From assembly GCF_010974825.1 (NCBI RefSeq), contig NZ_JAAILA010000031.1:1-64000 (forward strand): a stretch of 64,000 nt of DNA. The letters are read 5' to 3'. The stretch is from Aeromonas rivipollensis (GTDB lineage: Bacteria > Pseudomonadota > Gammaproteobacteria > Enterobacterales > Aeromonadaceae). Under the pieces are notes generated by a model that was not told where the DNA came from, ran no database searches, and saw only the letters and a list, made by a program, of their open reading frames with translations. The first letter of the stretch is position 1, and each line of letters begins with the position of its first letter. Shown piece by piece: positions 38,361 to 47,938 of this stretch. The position numbers were made by a program, and so were the translations under genes.

Positions 38361-39575
38361 ATGAAACTGCCTATTTACCTTGATTATTCGGCAACCTGTC
38401 CGGTGGACCCGCGTGTCGCAGAAAAAATGATGCAGTGCCTCACCATGGACGGCCTGTTTGGCAATCCTGCCTCCCGCTCTCACCGTTTCGGCTGGCAGGC
38501 CGAAGAGGCGGTGGACCTGGCCCGTAATCAAGTGGCAGAGCTGATTGGTGCAGATCCTCGCGAGATCGTCTTCACCTCCGGCGCGACCGAATCCAACAAC
38601 CTGGCCATCAAGGGCATAGCTCACTTCTATGCTGGCAAGGGCAAGCACATCATCACCTCCAAGACTGAACACAAGGCGGTGCTCGATACCTGCCGTCAGC
38701 TGGAGCGTGAAGGTTACGAGGTGACCTACCTCGAGCCGATGCCCAACGGCCTGTTCACCCTGGAGCAGATTGAAGGCGCCCTGCGCGATGACACCATTCT
38801 GGTCAGCATCATGCACGTCAACAACGAGATCGGTGTGGTGCAAGATATCGCCGCCATCGGCGAGCTGTGCCGCTCCCGCAAGATCCTGCTGCACGTGGAC
38901 GCGGTCCAGAGCGTGGGCAAGATCCCGGTCGACGTGGAAGCGCTGAAAGTGGATCTGCTCTCCATGTCCGCGCACAAGGTATACGGTCCTAAGGGCATAG
39001 GTGCCCTGTACGTGCGCCGCAAGCCGCGGGTCCGCCTGGAAGCCCAGATGCACGGTGGTGGTCATGAGCGTGGCATGCGCTCCGGCACCCTGGCGACCCA
39101 CCAGATCGTCGGCATGGGCGAGGCCTTCCGCATCGCCAAGGAAGAGATGGCGAGCGAGAGCCAGCACATCATGGCCCTGCGTCAGCGTCTGTGGAACGGC
39201 ATCAAGAACATCGAAGAAGTCTATATCAACGGCTCCCTGGACCATCGTGTCCCGGGTAACCTGAACGTCAGCTTCGCCTATGTGGAAGGGGAATCCCTCA
39301 TCATGGCGCTGAAGGATCTGGCTGTCTCTTCCGGTTCGGCCTGTACCTCGGCCAGTCTCGAGCCTTCCTACGTGTTGCGCGCCCTGGGCCTGAACGACGA
39401 GCTGGCACACAGCTCCATCCGTTTCAGCATCGGTCGCTTCACCACAGAGGAAGAGATCGACTACGCAATCAAGCTCATCTGCGACTCCATCGGTCGTCTG
39501 CGCGAGATGTCTCCCCTGTGGGAGATGTTCAAGGACGGCGTCGATCTGAACACGGTCGAATGGGCACATCACTGA
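38361..39575 (+). CDS. iscS: Cysteine desulfurase IscS
   Basis: PLP enzyme that takes sulfur from cysteine and passes it to IscU and to tRNA thiolation enzymes. The 404-residue length is identical to E. coli. Seen: ATCPVDPRV near the N terminus, [14 protein letters not shown] (near 75), the PLP lysine in [14 protein letters not shown] (near 205), and the mobile active-site loop [19 protein letters not shown] with the catalytic cysteine. GGAG lies upstream. Confidence 0.97.
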   Translation: MKLPIYLDYSATCPVDPRVAEKMMQCLTMDGLFGNPASRSHRFGWQAEEAVDLARNQVAELIGADPREIVFTSGATESNNLAIKGIAHFYAGKGKHIITSKTEHKAVLDTCRQLEREGYEVTYLEPMPNGLFTLEQIEGALRDDTILVSIMHVNNEIGVVQDIAAIGELCRSRKILLHVDAVQSVGKIPVDVEALKVDLLSMSAHKVYGPKGIGALYVRRKPRVRLEAQMHGGGHERGMRSGTLATHQIVGMGEAFRIAKEEMASESQHIMALRQRLWNGIKNIEEVYINGSLDHRVPGNLNVSFAYVEGESLIMALKDLAVSSGSACTSASLEPSYVLRALGLNDELAHSSIRFSIGRFTTEEEIDYAIKLICDSIGRLREMSPLWEMFKDGVDLNTVEWAHH

Positions 39576-39577
39576 TC

Positions 39578-39594
39578 CTTGCCAGCGTGGCAAG
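39578..39594 (+). promoter_or_regulatory. Intercistronic hairpin between iscS and iscU
   Basis: CTTGCCA, loop GCG, TGGCAAG: a perfect 7-bp stem two bases past the iscS stop and 35 before iscU. With no T run it is more likely an mRNA-stability element than a terminator. Confidence 0.5.
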
Positions 39595-39629
39595 TGTTTG
39601 GTGAACAACGGAATTAGCAGGAGTTAGAT

Positions 39630-40013
39630 ATGGCTTACAGTGAAAAAGTAATCGACCACTACGAGAATCCCCGCAACGTCGGTGGTTTTGACAAGAACGA
39701 TCCCAGCATCGCGACCGGCATGGTCGGCGCCCCGGCCTGTGGCGACGTGATGAAGCTGCAACTGAAGATCAGCGACGACGGCATCATCGAAGACGCCAAG
39801 TTCAAGACCTACGGCTGTGGTTCCGCCATCGCCTCCAGCTCCCTGGTGACCGAGTGGGTCAAGGGCAAGACCCTGGACGAAGCCGCCGGCATCAAGAATA
39901 CCGACATCGCCGAAGAGCTGGCCCTGCCACCGGTGAAGATCCACTGCTCCATTCTGGCGGAGGATGCCATCAAGGCCGCCATCGCCGATTACAAGCAGAA
40001 GAAAGGTCTCTAA
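39630..40013 (+). CDS. iscU: Fe-S cluster scaffold IscU
   Basis: Scaffold on which 2Fe-2S clusters are built. The 127 residues hold the three ligand cysteines in VGAPACGDVMKLQ, KTYGCGSAIASSS and KIHCSILAEDA, with the assembly aspartate in the first. LPPVKIHCS is the HscA recognition LPPVK motif. AGGAG precedes the ATG; iscA follows 15 bases on. Confidence 0.98.
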   Translation: MAYSEKVIDHYENPRNVGGFDKNDPSIATGMVGAPACGDVMKLQLKISDDGIIEDAKFKTYGCGSAIASSSLVTEWVKGKTLDEAAGIKNTDIAEELALPPVKIHCSILAEDAIKAAIADYKQKKGL

Positions 40014-40028
40014 GGTCCGGAGAGCAGT

Positions 40029-40352
40029 ATGGCCATTACCATGACAGATGCCGCAGCGGCACGGGTTTCCTCTTTCATAACCAACCGGGGCAAGGGCATA
40101 GGCCTGCGCCTCGGCGTTAAGACCACCGGCTGTTCTGGCCTTGCCTATGTGCTCGAGTTTGTGGATGAGCTGGCCGCTGAGGATCAGGTGTTCGAGCAGA
40201 ATGGTGTCAAGATCATCGTCGATGCCAAGAGCCTGCTCCATCTGGATGGCACAGAGCTGGACTTCGTCAAGGAGGGCCTCAACGAGGGCTTCCAGTTCAA
40301 CAACCCGAACGCCAAGGGCGAGTGCGGTTGTGGCGAGAGCTTCAGCGTCTAA
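40029..40352 (+). CDS. iscA: A-type Fe-S carrier IscA
   Basis: Cluster carrier or iron donor of the ISC system. The 107 residues contain the three conserved cysteines in [10 protein letters not shown] and ECGCGESF, the A-type carrier pattern, and the start [13 protein letters not shown] is typical of IscA. A hairpin follows before hscB. Confidence 0.96.
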   Translation: MAITMTDAAAARVSSFITNRGKGIGLRLGVKTTGCSGLAYVLEFVDELAAEDQVFEQNGVKIIVDAKSLLHLDGTELDFVKEGLNEGFQFNNPNAKGECGCGESFSV

Positions 40353-40358
40353 TCGATG

Positions 40359-40383
40359 AAGCCGGCAGCCTGCTGCCGGCTTT
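40359..40383 (+). terminator. Hairpin between iscA and hscB
   Basis: AAGCCGGCAG, loop CCTG, CTGCCGGCTT, then TG: a 10-bp stem six bases past the iscA stop. It may attenuate transcription so that the chaperones are made at lower levels than the scaffold. Confidence 0.6.
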
Positions 40384-40438
40384 GCCGTTCAAGATGGATG
40401 GTGAACAAGGCACTAGCCTTCGAGTCTGAGGACACAGA

Positions 40439-40957
40439 ATGAATCATTTCGAGCTGTTCGGGCTGGCAGAGGGCTTCGAGCTCGATACCCGCCAACTGGC
40501 AGACACCTACCGCCAGTTGCAAACCCGGTTCCACCCCGATCGTTTTGCCACCGCCCCCGAGCGGGAGCAGTTGGCCGCGGTGCAGCGTGCCGCCCAGATC
40601 AACGATGCCTTCACTACCCTCAAGTCCCCCCTGCGCCGAGCCGAATACCTGCTCTCCCTGCGCGGCACCGACATTCGAGGCGAGCAACAGACTCTGCAAG
40701 ACACCTCTTTCCTGATGCAACAGCTGGAGTGGCGCGAGCGTCTGGCTGACCTGAAAGGGAATGCGAGTCCTGAGCGTGCCATCGAAGATTTTCGTCGCGA
40801 GATCAGGCATGATCACCAGTCTCTGATGCAACGGCTGACCGACGCCCTCACCGCGGGTGAAGATCTGACGGCGGCCGATTGCGTGCGCAAACTCAAGTTT
40901 GTCGACAAGCTCCTCGAGGAGCTGGAACGATTCGAAGACTCGCTGTTCGAGTCTTGA
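40439..40957 (+). CDS. hscB: Fe-S co-chaperone HscB (J protein)
   Basis: Brings IscU to HscA and stimulates its ATPase. The 172 residues have an N-terminal J domain with the essential HPD in TRFHPDRFA (near 32-40) and a C-terminal three-helix bundle that binds IscU. MNHFELFGLAEGFELD matches the family start. GAGG lies upstream. hscA follows after 28 bases. Confidence 0.95.
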   Translation: MNHFELFGLAEGFELDTRQLADTYRQLQTRFHPDRFATAPEREQLAAVQRAAQINDAFTTLKSPLRRAEYLLSLRGTDIRGEQQTLQDTSFLMQQLEWRERLADLKGNASPERAIEDFRREIRHDHQSLMQRLTDALTAGEDLTAADCVRKLKFVDKLLEELERFEDSLFES

Positions 40958-40985
40958 CCCTCTAACGCTGGAATTGTGATTACCC

Positions 40986-42848
40986 ATGGCATTACTGCAA
41001 ATCGCCGAGCCCGGCCAGAGCGCCGCGCCTCATCAGCACAAACGTGCCGTTGGCATCGATCTCGGCACCACCAACTCCCTGGTCGCGGCAGTGCGCAGCG
41101 GCCAGGCCGATACCCTGTGTGACGAGCAAGGGCGCGATCTGCTGCCCTCTGTGGTGCACTATCAAGCTGCCGGGAGCCAGGCCGACGCCATCCGGGTGGG
41201 CTTTGACGCCAAGCGTGAAGCCGCCCTCGATCCCCACAACACCATAGTCTCGGTCAAACGGATGATGGGCAAGGCGCTGGCCGACATGGATACCCGTCAG
41301 CAGCCTTACGAGTTCGTGGCCGCCGACAACGGCATGCCCCAGATCCAGACCCGCCAGGGGCTGGTCAATCCGGTGCAGGTCTCGGCAGAGATCCTGAAAA
41401 AACTGGCCGAGCGCGGCGTCGCCTCCCTCGGCGGCGACCTCGACGGCGTGGTCATCACTGTGCCCGCCTATTTCGACGACGCCCAGCGCCAGGGCACCAA
41501 GGATGCGGCTCGTCTGGCCGGCCTGCACGTGCTGCGGCTGCTCAACGAGCCCACTGCCGCCGCCATCGCCTACGGCCTCGACTCCGGTCAGGAAGGGGTG
41601 ATTGCCGTCTATGACCTCGGTGGCGGCACCTTCGACATCTCCATCCTGCGCCTGCATCGCGGTGTGTTCGAGGTGATGGCCACCGGCGGCGACTCGGCGC
41701 TGGGGGGCGATGACTTCGATCACCTGCTGGCGGACTGGATCAAGGCACAAGCCGGCCTGAGCGGCCAGCTCGATGCCCGTACCCAGCGCGAGCTGCTGGA
41801 CGTGGCGGCGGCGGTCAAGCACGGCCTGACCGATGCCGACCGCGTTTCCTGCACCTTTGCCGGTTGGCAGGGGGAGGTGAGCCGCAGCCAGTTCGACGAG
41901 CTCATCATGCCGCTGGTCAAGCGCACCCTGCTGGCCTGCCGCCGCGCACTGCGCGATGCGGGGCTCGAGCAGGTGGAAGTGCTGGAAGTGGTGATGGTAG
42001 GGGGCTCCACCCGGGTTCCGCTGGTGCGCGAGCAGGTGGGAGACTTCTTCCAGCGTACGCCCCTGACCAGCATAGATCCGGACAAGGTGGTCGCCATCGG
42101 TGCCGCCATCCAGGCGGACATCCTGGTGGGCAACAAGCCCGATGCCGAGATGCTGCTGCTGGACGTCATCCCGCTCTCTCTCGGTCTCGAAACCATGGGG
42201 GGGCTTGCCGAGAAGGTGATCCCGCGCAACACCACCATACCGGTGGCCCGCGCCCAGGAGTTCACCACCTTCAAGGATGGCCAGACTGCCATGGCCATTC
42301 ACGTGGTGCAGGGAGAGCGCGAGCTGGTGGCGGATTGCCGCTCCCTGGCCCGCTTCACCCTGACCGGCATTCCGCCCATGGCGGCCGGCGCCGCCCACAT
42401 TCGCGTCACCTTCCAGGTGGATGCGGACGGGCTGCTGTCGGTCAGCGCCATGGAGAAATCCTCCGGCGTGCAGGCGGAGATCCAGGTCAAGCCCTCCTAT
42501 GGCTTGGCGGAAGAGGACATCCTCAGCATGCTGAGCGCCTCCATCGCCAATGCCCAGCAGGACATGGATGCCCGCATGCTGGCGGAGCAGCAGGTCGAAG
42601 CCGATCGGGTGGTGGAGAGCCTCAATGCGGCGCTGGCCGCCGATGGCGAGGCGCTGCTGAGTGCCGCCGAACGTGCCGAGATCGATGCCGCGATCCATCA
42701 TCTGCTGGCCATGCGTGCCACAGGCACAACCAACCAAATCAAAGATGCCATCGAGGCGGCGGATGCCGTCAGTGGCGAGTTTGCGGCCCGTCGCATGGAT
42801 GCCTCCATTCGCAAGGTGCTGACCGGCCAAAACGTCAACAAGGTGTAA
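40986..42848 (+). CDS. hscA: Fe-S chaperone HscA (Hsp70 class)
   Basis: Hsp70 paralogue dedicated to releasing clusters from IscU. The 620 residues show [14 protein letters not shown] (near 21-34), [15 protein letters not shown] (near 185), [14 protein letters not shown] (near 205), [14 protein letters not shown] (near 335) and the substrate-binding [14 protein letters not shown] (near 395). The acidic EEVD tail of DnaK is absent, as expected. fdx follows after a single base. Confidence 0.97.
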   Translation: MALLQIAEPGQSAAPHQHKRAVGIDLGTTNSLVAAVRSGQADTLCDEQGRDLLPSVVHYQAAGSQADAIRVGFDAKREAALDPHNTIVSVKRMMGKALADMDTRQQPYEFVAADNGMPQIQTRQGLVNPVQVSAEILKKLAERGVASLGGDLDGVVITVPAYFDDAQRQGTKDAARLAGLHVLRLLNEPTAAAIAYGLDSGQEGVIAVYDLGGGTFDISILRLHRGVFEVMATGGDSALGGDDFDHLLADWIKAQAGLSGQLDARTQRELLDVAAAVKHGLTDADRVSCTFAGWQGEVSRSQFDELIMPLVKRTLLACRRALRDAGLEQVEVLEVVMVGGSTRVPLVREQVGDFFQRTPLTSIDPDKVVAIGAAIQADILVGNKPDAEMLLLDVIPLSLGLETMGGLAEKVIPRNTTIPVARAQEFTTFKDGQTAMAIHVVQGERELVADCRSLARFTLTGIPPMAAGAAHIRVTFQVDADGLLSVSAMEKSSGVQAEIQVKPSYGLAEEDILSMLSASIANAQQDMDARMLAEQQVEADRVVESLNAALAADGEALLSAAERAEIDAAIHHLLAMRATGTTNQIKDAIEAADAVSGEFAARRMDASIRKVLTGQNVNKV

Positions 42849-42849
42849 T

Positions 42850-43188
42850 ATGCCAAAACTGATCATTCTGCCTCACCCCGAACTCTGTCCGGATGGCGCA
42901 GCCCTCGAGGGCGCGACCGGTGAGACCATACTGGACATCGCCCTGCGCAACGGCATCGAGATCGAGCATGCCTGCGAGAAGTCCTGTGCCTGTACCACCT
43001 GCCACTGCGTGGTGCGGGAGGGCTTTGACTCCCTCGAGCCGAGCGATGAGCTGGAAGATGACATGCTGGACAAGGCATGGGGGCTGGAGCCGGAATCCCG
43101 CCTGAGCTGCCAGGCCCGTCTGGCGGACGAGGATCTAGTGGTGGAACTGCCCAAGTACACCATCAACCTCGCCTCCGAGCGTCATTGA
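42850..43188 (+). CDS. fdx: ISC-type 2Fe-2S ferredoxin
   Basis: Electron donor for cluster assembly, 112 residues. The adrenodoxin-type ligands are in CEKSCACTTCHCVVREG (near 42-58), with the fourth cysteine in SRLSCQARL (near 87). The acidic stretch EPSDELEDDMLDKA lies between. It ends the ISC cluster here: the small acidic gene iscX usually next in line was not found in the 158 bases that follow. Confidence 0.97.
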   Translation: MPKLIILPHPELCPDGAALEGATGETILDIALRNGIEIEHACEKSCACTTCHCVVREGFDSLEPSDELEDDMLDKAWGLEPESRLSCQARLADEDLVVELPKYTINLASERH

Positions 43189-43255
43189 TTGGCCCGCTAA
43201 TTACACATGAGTGAATTGCGCGTGCAGCATCCCATGGTGCAGTGATGATATGGTG

Positions 43256-43288
43256 AAGGCCGTACCCCTCGGGGGAACGGCCTTTTTT
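43256..43288 (+). terminator. Terminator at the end of the isc operon
   Basis: AAGGCCGT with further CCCC/GGGG pairing and ACGGCCTT, followed by a run of T: a strong intrinsic terminator 68 bases past fdx. It separates the peptidase genes from the isc operon. Confidence 0.88.
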
Positions 43289-43346
43289 GTCTCCGTTACC
43301 CCGCGTTGTTAATGAATCGTGCCAAGAAAAAAGGAAGCAAGAGAAG

Positions 43347-44651
43347 ATGGCTGACATGATGAAGGTACTGTTATCCGCCCAGGCCGCTGCCGCCGTCTGG
43401 GGTGAAGGCGCCCTGCTCAGTTTCAGCGGTGAGGAGACCCTGATCCACCTGGGCGCCACCGCCCAGCAGCAGGATGCCTTGCGAACCATTCAGCGGGCAG
43501 CCCGCCGACTCGAATCGAGTGGCATCAAGCGGGTGAGCCTGGCCGGTGAGGGTTGGGATCTGGAGCGTCGTTACGCCTTCGCCCAGGGCTTCTATGCCGC
43601 CAAGGGGCAGCGTGAACTGGACTTCGGCGAGCAGAGCGCGGCGCAGGCCCGCGAGCTGGAGGCGCTCGTCAAGGCGACCCGCTGGGTGCGCGAGGTGACC
43701 AACGGTTGCCCGGAAGAGATCTACCCCATGAGCCTGGCGGAGTCCGCCCTGCTGCTGATCCGCGGCCTGGGTGGCGATCAGGTCACCGCCCGCATCACCG
43801 CAGGAGAAGCCCTGCGGGAGGCCGGTCATATCGGGATCTGGTCGGTGGGCCGCGGCAGCGAGCGCGAGCCCGTGCTGCTGGAGCTGGACTACAACCCGAC
43901 CGGGGATCGCAACGCCCCCGTGGTGGCGGCCCTGGTGGGCAAGGGCATCACCTTCGACTCCGGCGGCTACTCCATGAAGTCCTCTGACAACATGCTGCCG
44001 ATGAAGTCCGACATGGGCGGTGCCGCCATGGTGACCGGCGCCCTGGCGCTCGCCATCAGCCGTGGCCTCGACAAGCGGGTGAAGCTCATTCTCTGCTGCG
44101 CCGAGAACCTGGTCTCCGGCCACGCCTTCAAGCTCGGCGACATCCTCACCTACAAGAACGGCATCTCGGTGGAGATCCAGAACACTGACGCCGAAGGGCG
44201 TCTGGTGCTGGCCGACGGCCTGCTGGCGGCCTCCGACAGCGGCGCGGCCCACATTCTCGATGCCGCCACCCTGACCGGCGCCGCCAAGACGGCGCTGGGC
44301 CGCGACTACAACGCCGTGTTTGCGCTGGATGAAGCCGAGCAGGCGCGCGCCCTGGCCGCCGCTAAAGCCGAGAACGAGAAGGCCTGGCCCCTGCCGCTGG
44401 AACCCTGGCATGTGGGTCAGCTCACCTCGGCCTTCGCCGAGCTGGGCAACGTCGCCTCCGCCGAAGGCACAGCCGGTGCCACCACGGCGGCCGCGTTTTT
44501 GTCGCGCTTCGTGCGTGACGAGGGCAAGGGCTGGGTGCACCTGGATCTCGCGGCCTCCTATCAAAAATCCGGCAACGAGCTGTGGGCGACCGGCGCCAAA
44601 GGCCACGGTCTGCGCACTATCGCCCGTTGGCTGCAGGAGGTGACTCAATGA
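43347..44651 (+). CDS. pepB: PepB-like M17 aminopeptidase, copy 1
   Basis: Two-metal leucyl-aminopeptidase-family enzyme in the cytosol, 434 residues. It keeps GKGITFDSGGYSMKSSDNM (near 212) with the metal-binding lysine and aspartate, MKSDMGGAA, and the signature NTDAEGRLVLADGL (near 288) with further ligands. These resemble PepB of enterics, which also follows the isc cluster. The ATG at 43347 follows AAGGAAGCAAGAG. The next gene overlaps by ATGA and encodes a paralogue. Confidence 0.9.
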   Translation: MADMMKVLLSAQAAAAVWGEGALLSFSGEETLIHLGATAQQQDALRTIQRAARRLESSGIKRVSLAGEGWDLERRYAFAQGFYAAKGQRELDFGEQSAAQARELEALVKATRWVREVTNGCPEEIYPMSLAESALLLIRGLGGDQVTARITAGEALREAGHIGIWSVGRGSEREPVLLELDYNPTGDRNAPVVAALVGKGITFDSGGYSMKSSDNMLPMKSDMGGAAMVTGALALAISRGLDKRVKLILCCAENLVSGHAFKLGDILTYKNGISVEIQNTDAEGRLVLADGLLAASDSGAAHILDAATLTGAAKTALGRDYNAVFALDEAEQARALAAAKAENEKAWPLPLEPWHVGQLTSAFAELGNVASAEGTAGATTAAAFLSRFVRDEGKGWVHLDLAASYQKSGNELWATGAKGHGLRTIARWLQEVTQ

Positions 44652-45940
44652 ACATCTGGCTGAGCCGTGAATTTGCCGCCCCCGAGTGGGGAGAGGGGGC
44701 ACTGCTTTCCCATCGCCCCGATGGCATGGTGATCCACCTGGTGACGGCGTCGCCCTTGCTGGACATCCAGCAGGCGGCCCGCCGCCTCTGTGGTCAGGGG
44801 ATCCAGAAGGTCGCCCTGTGCGGTCACTGGGAGCGCGAGCAGCAGTGGGCCTTCGCCCAGGGGTTGCAGACCCCCAAGGCAGAGGTGGAGCTGCAGTGGG
44901 CGACCTCGTCCGAAGAGGACAGGGAGGAGCTGGAGGCGCGCTGGCTGTGCGGGCGCTGGGTGCGCGAGATGACCAATGCGACCCCGGAGCAGCTGGGCCC
45001 GCTGGAGCTGGCGGTGGAGGCGGCGGCCTTCATCACCGAGCTGGCGCCGGACAGGATCAGCCATCGCATCCTCAAGGGGGAGGCGCTGCAACAGGCGGGT
45101 TGGGTCGGTCTCTATCAGGTTGGCCGCGGCAGCGATCGCGAGCCCGTGATGCTGGAGCTGGACTACAACCCCACCGGGGATCGCAATGCCCCCGTGGTGG
45201 CGGCCCTGGTGGGCAAGGGGATCACCTTCGACTCCGGCGGCTACTCCATGAAAACCTCCCAGGGCATGCTGACCATGAAGCATGACATGGGGGGGGCGGC
45301 CATTGTCACCGGCGCCCTGGCGCTGGCCATACTGCGCGGCCTCGACAAGAGGGTGAAGCTCATCCTCTGCTGCGCCGAGAACCTGGTCTCCGGCCATGCC
45401 TACAAGCTGGGTGACATCCTCACCTACAAGAACGGCACCACGGTCGAAATCGTCAACACAGACGCAGAGGGGCGCCTGGTGCTGGCCGACGGCCTGCAGC
45501 TCGCCGGTGAATCCGGCGCGCCCCTCATCATAGACGCCGCCACCCTGACGGGGGCCGCCGTGATGGCGCTGGGGGGACGCTACAACGCCCTGTTTGGTCT
45601 GGACAAGGGGCTGGTGAGCCGCGCCATGGCCTACTCGGATGCGGAGCAGGAGCCGGCCTGGCCGCTGCCGCTCGAGCCCTGGCATCGTCAGCAGTGCCCG
45701 TCCCACTATGCCGATACGGCCAACAGCCGTCCGGTGCCGGGCGGTGGCCCGGGCGGCGCCTCCAACGCGGCGGGCTTCCTCTCCCGCTTCGTCGGCAATG
45801 AAGGGCGGGGTTGGTTGCACGTGGATCTGGCCGCCTGTTTCAGCGAGAACGGCGACAACCTCTGGGCCCCCGGGGCCAACACCCTGGGGATGCGAACCAT
45901 AGCGCACACCCTGCTGGCGGAGACGCGCCGAGGGGCATGA
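44648..45940 (+). CDS. PepB-like M17 aminopeptidase, copy 2
   Basis: Second M17 peptidase, 430 residues, translationally coupled to copy 1. It retains GKGITFDSGGYSMKTSQGM, HDMGGAA and NTDAEGRLVLADGLQ, so the metal ligands appear intact. Long stretches, such as VAALVGKGITFDSGGYSM and VKLILCCAENLVSG, are identical to copy 1, indicating a tandem duplication. The substrate-side C-terminal loops differ: RPVPGGGPGGASNAAGF replaces the copy 1 sequence. The pair may have split substrates or form mixed hexamers. Confidence 0.88.
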   Translation: MNIWLSREFAAPEWGEGALLSHRPDGMVIHLVTASPLLDIQQAARRLCGQGIQKVALCGHWEREQQWAFAQGLQTPKAEVELQWATSSEEDREELEARWLCGRWVREMTNATPEQLGPLELAVEAAAFITELAPDRISHRILKGEALQQAGWVGLYQVGRGSDREPVMLELDYNPTGDRNAPVVAALVGKGITFDSGGYSMKTSQGMLTMKHDMGGAAIVTGALALAILRGLDKRVKLILCCAENLVSGHAYKLGDILTYKNGTTVEIVNTDAEGRLVLADGLQLAGESGAPLIIDAATLTGAAVMALGGRYNALFGLDKGLVSRAMAYSDAEQEPAWPLPLEPWHRQQCPSHYADTANSRPVPGGGPGGASNAAGFLSRFVGNEGRGWLHVDLAACFSENGDNLWAPGANTLGMRTIAHTLLAETRRGA

Positions 45941-45947
45941 CAAGGCG

Positions 45948-45972
45948 AAAGGGCACCTCGGGGTGCCCTTTT
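45948..45972 (+). terminator. Terminator after the tandem peptidases
   Basis: AAAGGGCACC, loop TCGG, GGTGCCCTTTT, directly after the stop of copy 2. Confidence 0.88.
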
Positions 45973-46150
45973 CAGTGGTGCTGGTTAAATGAGCAATAGA
46001 TAAGGTTTTAGCGGGTTAGCGTGACTATCGTGCACAAGCGCACATTTTTTCTTAGTGCCATGGCACAAGATGAGTCACCATGTTGTTTCAAGGAATTATT
46101 TGTTTAATAAGAAGTTGCTTTTTTGTGTGTTATTTCGTTTTTTGTTTACG

Positions 46151-46156
46151 TATAAT
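46151..46156 (+). promoter_or_regulatory. ndk promoter -10 element
   Basis: A consensus TATAAT 55 bases before ndk, in an AT-rich stretch; no strong -35 is seen. Upstream, GTGCCATGGCAC at 46055-46066 is a perfect 12-bp palindrome that could be an operator. Confidence 0.55.
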
Positions 46157-46210
46157 CGCCGCCGAACATGGATTCCTACAATAAAACTCTGTAGTTAAGG
46201 AAAGAACTCA

Positions 46211-46639
46211 ATGGCTATCGAACGTACCTTCTCTATCGTCAAGCCGGACGCGGTCAGCAAGAACCTGATCGGTGCCATCTACAGCCGCTTCGAGAGCGCC
46301 GGCCTGAAAGTGGTCGCCGCCAAGATGCTGCACCTGAGCAGCGAGCAGGCCGCCGGTTTCTACGCCGAACACCAGGGCAAGCCTTTCTATGATGGCCTGG
46401 TCGCTTTCATGACCTCGGGTCCCGTCATGGTACAGGTGCTGGAAGGGGAAGACGCTATTCGCCGTCACCGCGAAATCATGGGCGCCACCAACCCGAAAGA
46501 GGCCCTGGCCGGTACCCTGCGTTCCTGCTACGCCGAGAGCATAGATCGCAACGCCGTGCACGGTTCCGATGCCCCGGCCTCTGCCGCCCGTGAAATCGCC
46601 TACTTCTTCTCCGACGCAGAGATCTGCCCGCGCGGCTGA
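46211..46639 (+). CDS. ndk: Nucleoside diphosphate kinase
   Basis: Balances nucleoside triphosphates by phosphate transfer through a histidine. The 142 residues have [15 protein letters not shown] at the start, [11 protein letters not shown] in the middle and the active-site [16 protein letters not shown] with the phospho-histidine. AAGGAAAG precedes the ATG and a terminator follows. It lies upstream of rlmN, as in many gammaproteobacteria. Confidence 0.97.
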   Translation: MAIERTFSIVKPDAVSKNLIGAIYSRFESAGLKVVAAKMLHLSSEQAAGFYAEHQGKPFYDGLVAFMTSGPVMVQVLEGEDAIRRHREIMGATNPKEALAGTLRSCYAESIDRNAVHGSDAPASAAREIAYFFSDAEICPRG

Positions 46640-46658
46640 TTTTCGTCAGAAGATCAAC

Positions 46659-46680
46659 AAGGGAGCCTCGGCTCCCTTTT
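46659..46680 (+). terminator. Terminator after ndk
   Basis: AAGGGAGC, loop CTCG, GCTCCCTTTT followed by G and six more T. Confidence 0.85.
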
Positions 46681-46807
46681 GTTTTTTGGTCATTCGGTCA
46701 ATATCCCCTTATTCTCCAGGTGGAAAGGCAGACCCATTATTTGTACAATGCCGCCCCCTGACGTAGGTCAGCCGATAATTTATGAAGTGTGTGAGCTGAG
46801 GCCCTTG

Positions 46808-47911
46808 ATGAGCGAAACAAAAACCAACCTGCTGGATCTCGATCGGGATGCCATGCGTGCCTTCTTCGTCGAGCTGGGCGAGAAGCCGTTCCGGGCAGAT
46901 CAGATAATGAAGTGGATCTACCACTCCGGTTGTGATGACTTCGATCAGATGAGCAACGTCAACAAGGCGTTGCGTGAGCGTCTCAAGGCCATTGCCGAGA
47001 TCCGCGCCCCCGAGGTGAGCCGCGAGCAACGCTCTGCGGATGGCACCATCAAGTGGGCCCTGCAGGTCGGGGATCAGGAAGTCGAGACCGTCTACATCCC
47101 GGAGGCGGATCGTGCGACCCTGTGCGTCTCCTCCCAGGTCGGCTGCGCCCTGGCGTGCACCTTCTGCTCCACCGCCCAGCAAGGTTTCAACCGCAACCTG
47201 AAGGTCTCCGAGATCATCGGCCAGGTCTGGCGCGCCGCCAAGATAGTCGGTGGCAAGCGCCCCATCACCAACGTGGTGATGATGGGCATGGGCGAGCCGT
47301 TGCTCAACCTCGCCAACGTGGTGCCGGCCATGAGCCTGATGATGGATGACTTTGGTTTTGGCATCTCCAAGCGCCGGGTCACCCTCTCCACCTCCGGTGT
47401 GGTGCCGGCACTGGACATGCTGGGGGACCAGATCGACGTGGCCCTGGCCATCTCCCTGCATGCGCCGAACGACAAGCTGCGCTCCGAGATCATGCCGATC
47501 AACGACAAGTACAACATCGAGGCCTTCCTGGCGGGGGTGCGCCGTTATCTGGCCAAATCCAACGCCAATGGCGGCCGGGTGACGGTGGAGTATGTGCTGC
47601 TCGATCATATCAATGACGACATGCAGCATGCCCATGAGCTGGCGCAGGTCCTCAAAGAGACCCCTTGCAAGATCAACCTGATCCCCTTCAACCCCTTCCC
47701 GGGCAATCCGTTTGGCAAGCCGAGCAACAGCCGCATCGACCGTTTCTCCAAGGTGCTGATGGAGTACGGCATGACCGTCATAGTGCGCAAGACCCGGGGG
47801 GATGACATAGACGCCGCCTGTGGCCAGCTGGTGGGGGAGGTGATCGATCGTACCAAGCGCACCATGAAAAATCGGATGCAACAGGATGGGATTTCCGTCA
47901 AAATGGTTTAA
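46808..47911 (+). CDS. rlmN: Dual-specificity RNA methyltransferase RlmN
   Basis: Radical-SAM enzyme that methylates C2 of A2503 in 23S rRNA and A37 of some tRNAs. The 367 residues contain the cluster motif CALACTFC in [19 protein letters not shown] (near 108-126), GMGEPLLN (near 158), the SAM region [11 protein letters not shown], and a C-terminal cysteine in [10 protein letters not shown] that pairs with the other catalytic cysteine. The ATG at 46808 has GAGG upstream; a start 43 codons earlier has no family match. Confidence 0.95.
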   Translation: MSETKTNLLDLDRDAMRAFFVELGEKPFRADQIMKWIYHSGCDDFDQMSNVNKALRERLKAIAEIRAPEVSREQRSADGTIKWALQVGDQEVETVYIPEADRATLCVSSQVGCALACTFCSTAQQGFNRNLKVSEIIGQVWRAAKIVGGKRPITNVVMMGMGEPLLNLANVVPAMSLMMDDFGFGISKRRVTLSTSGVVPALDMLGDQIDVALAISLHAPNDKLRSEIMPINDKYNIEAFLAGVRRYLAKSNANGGRVTVEYVLLDHINDDMQHAHELAQVLKETPCKINLIPFNPFPGNPFGKPSNSRIDRFSKVLMEYGMTVIVRKTRGDDIDAACGQLVGEVIDRTKRTMKNRMQQDGISVKMV

Positions 47912-47938
47912 CTCGCTAAGCCATTGTATAGACAGGAA

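Noticed and set aside
40992-42866. Open frame of about 620 codons antisense to hscA
   Set aside because: Composition is rich in H, G and Q as expected for antisense of a GC-rich gene, and hscA is certain.
44582-44647. Longer N terminus for the second PepB-like enzyme
   Set aside because: The extra residues overlap copy 1 and have no family match; ATGA coupling at 44648 is the natural start.
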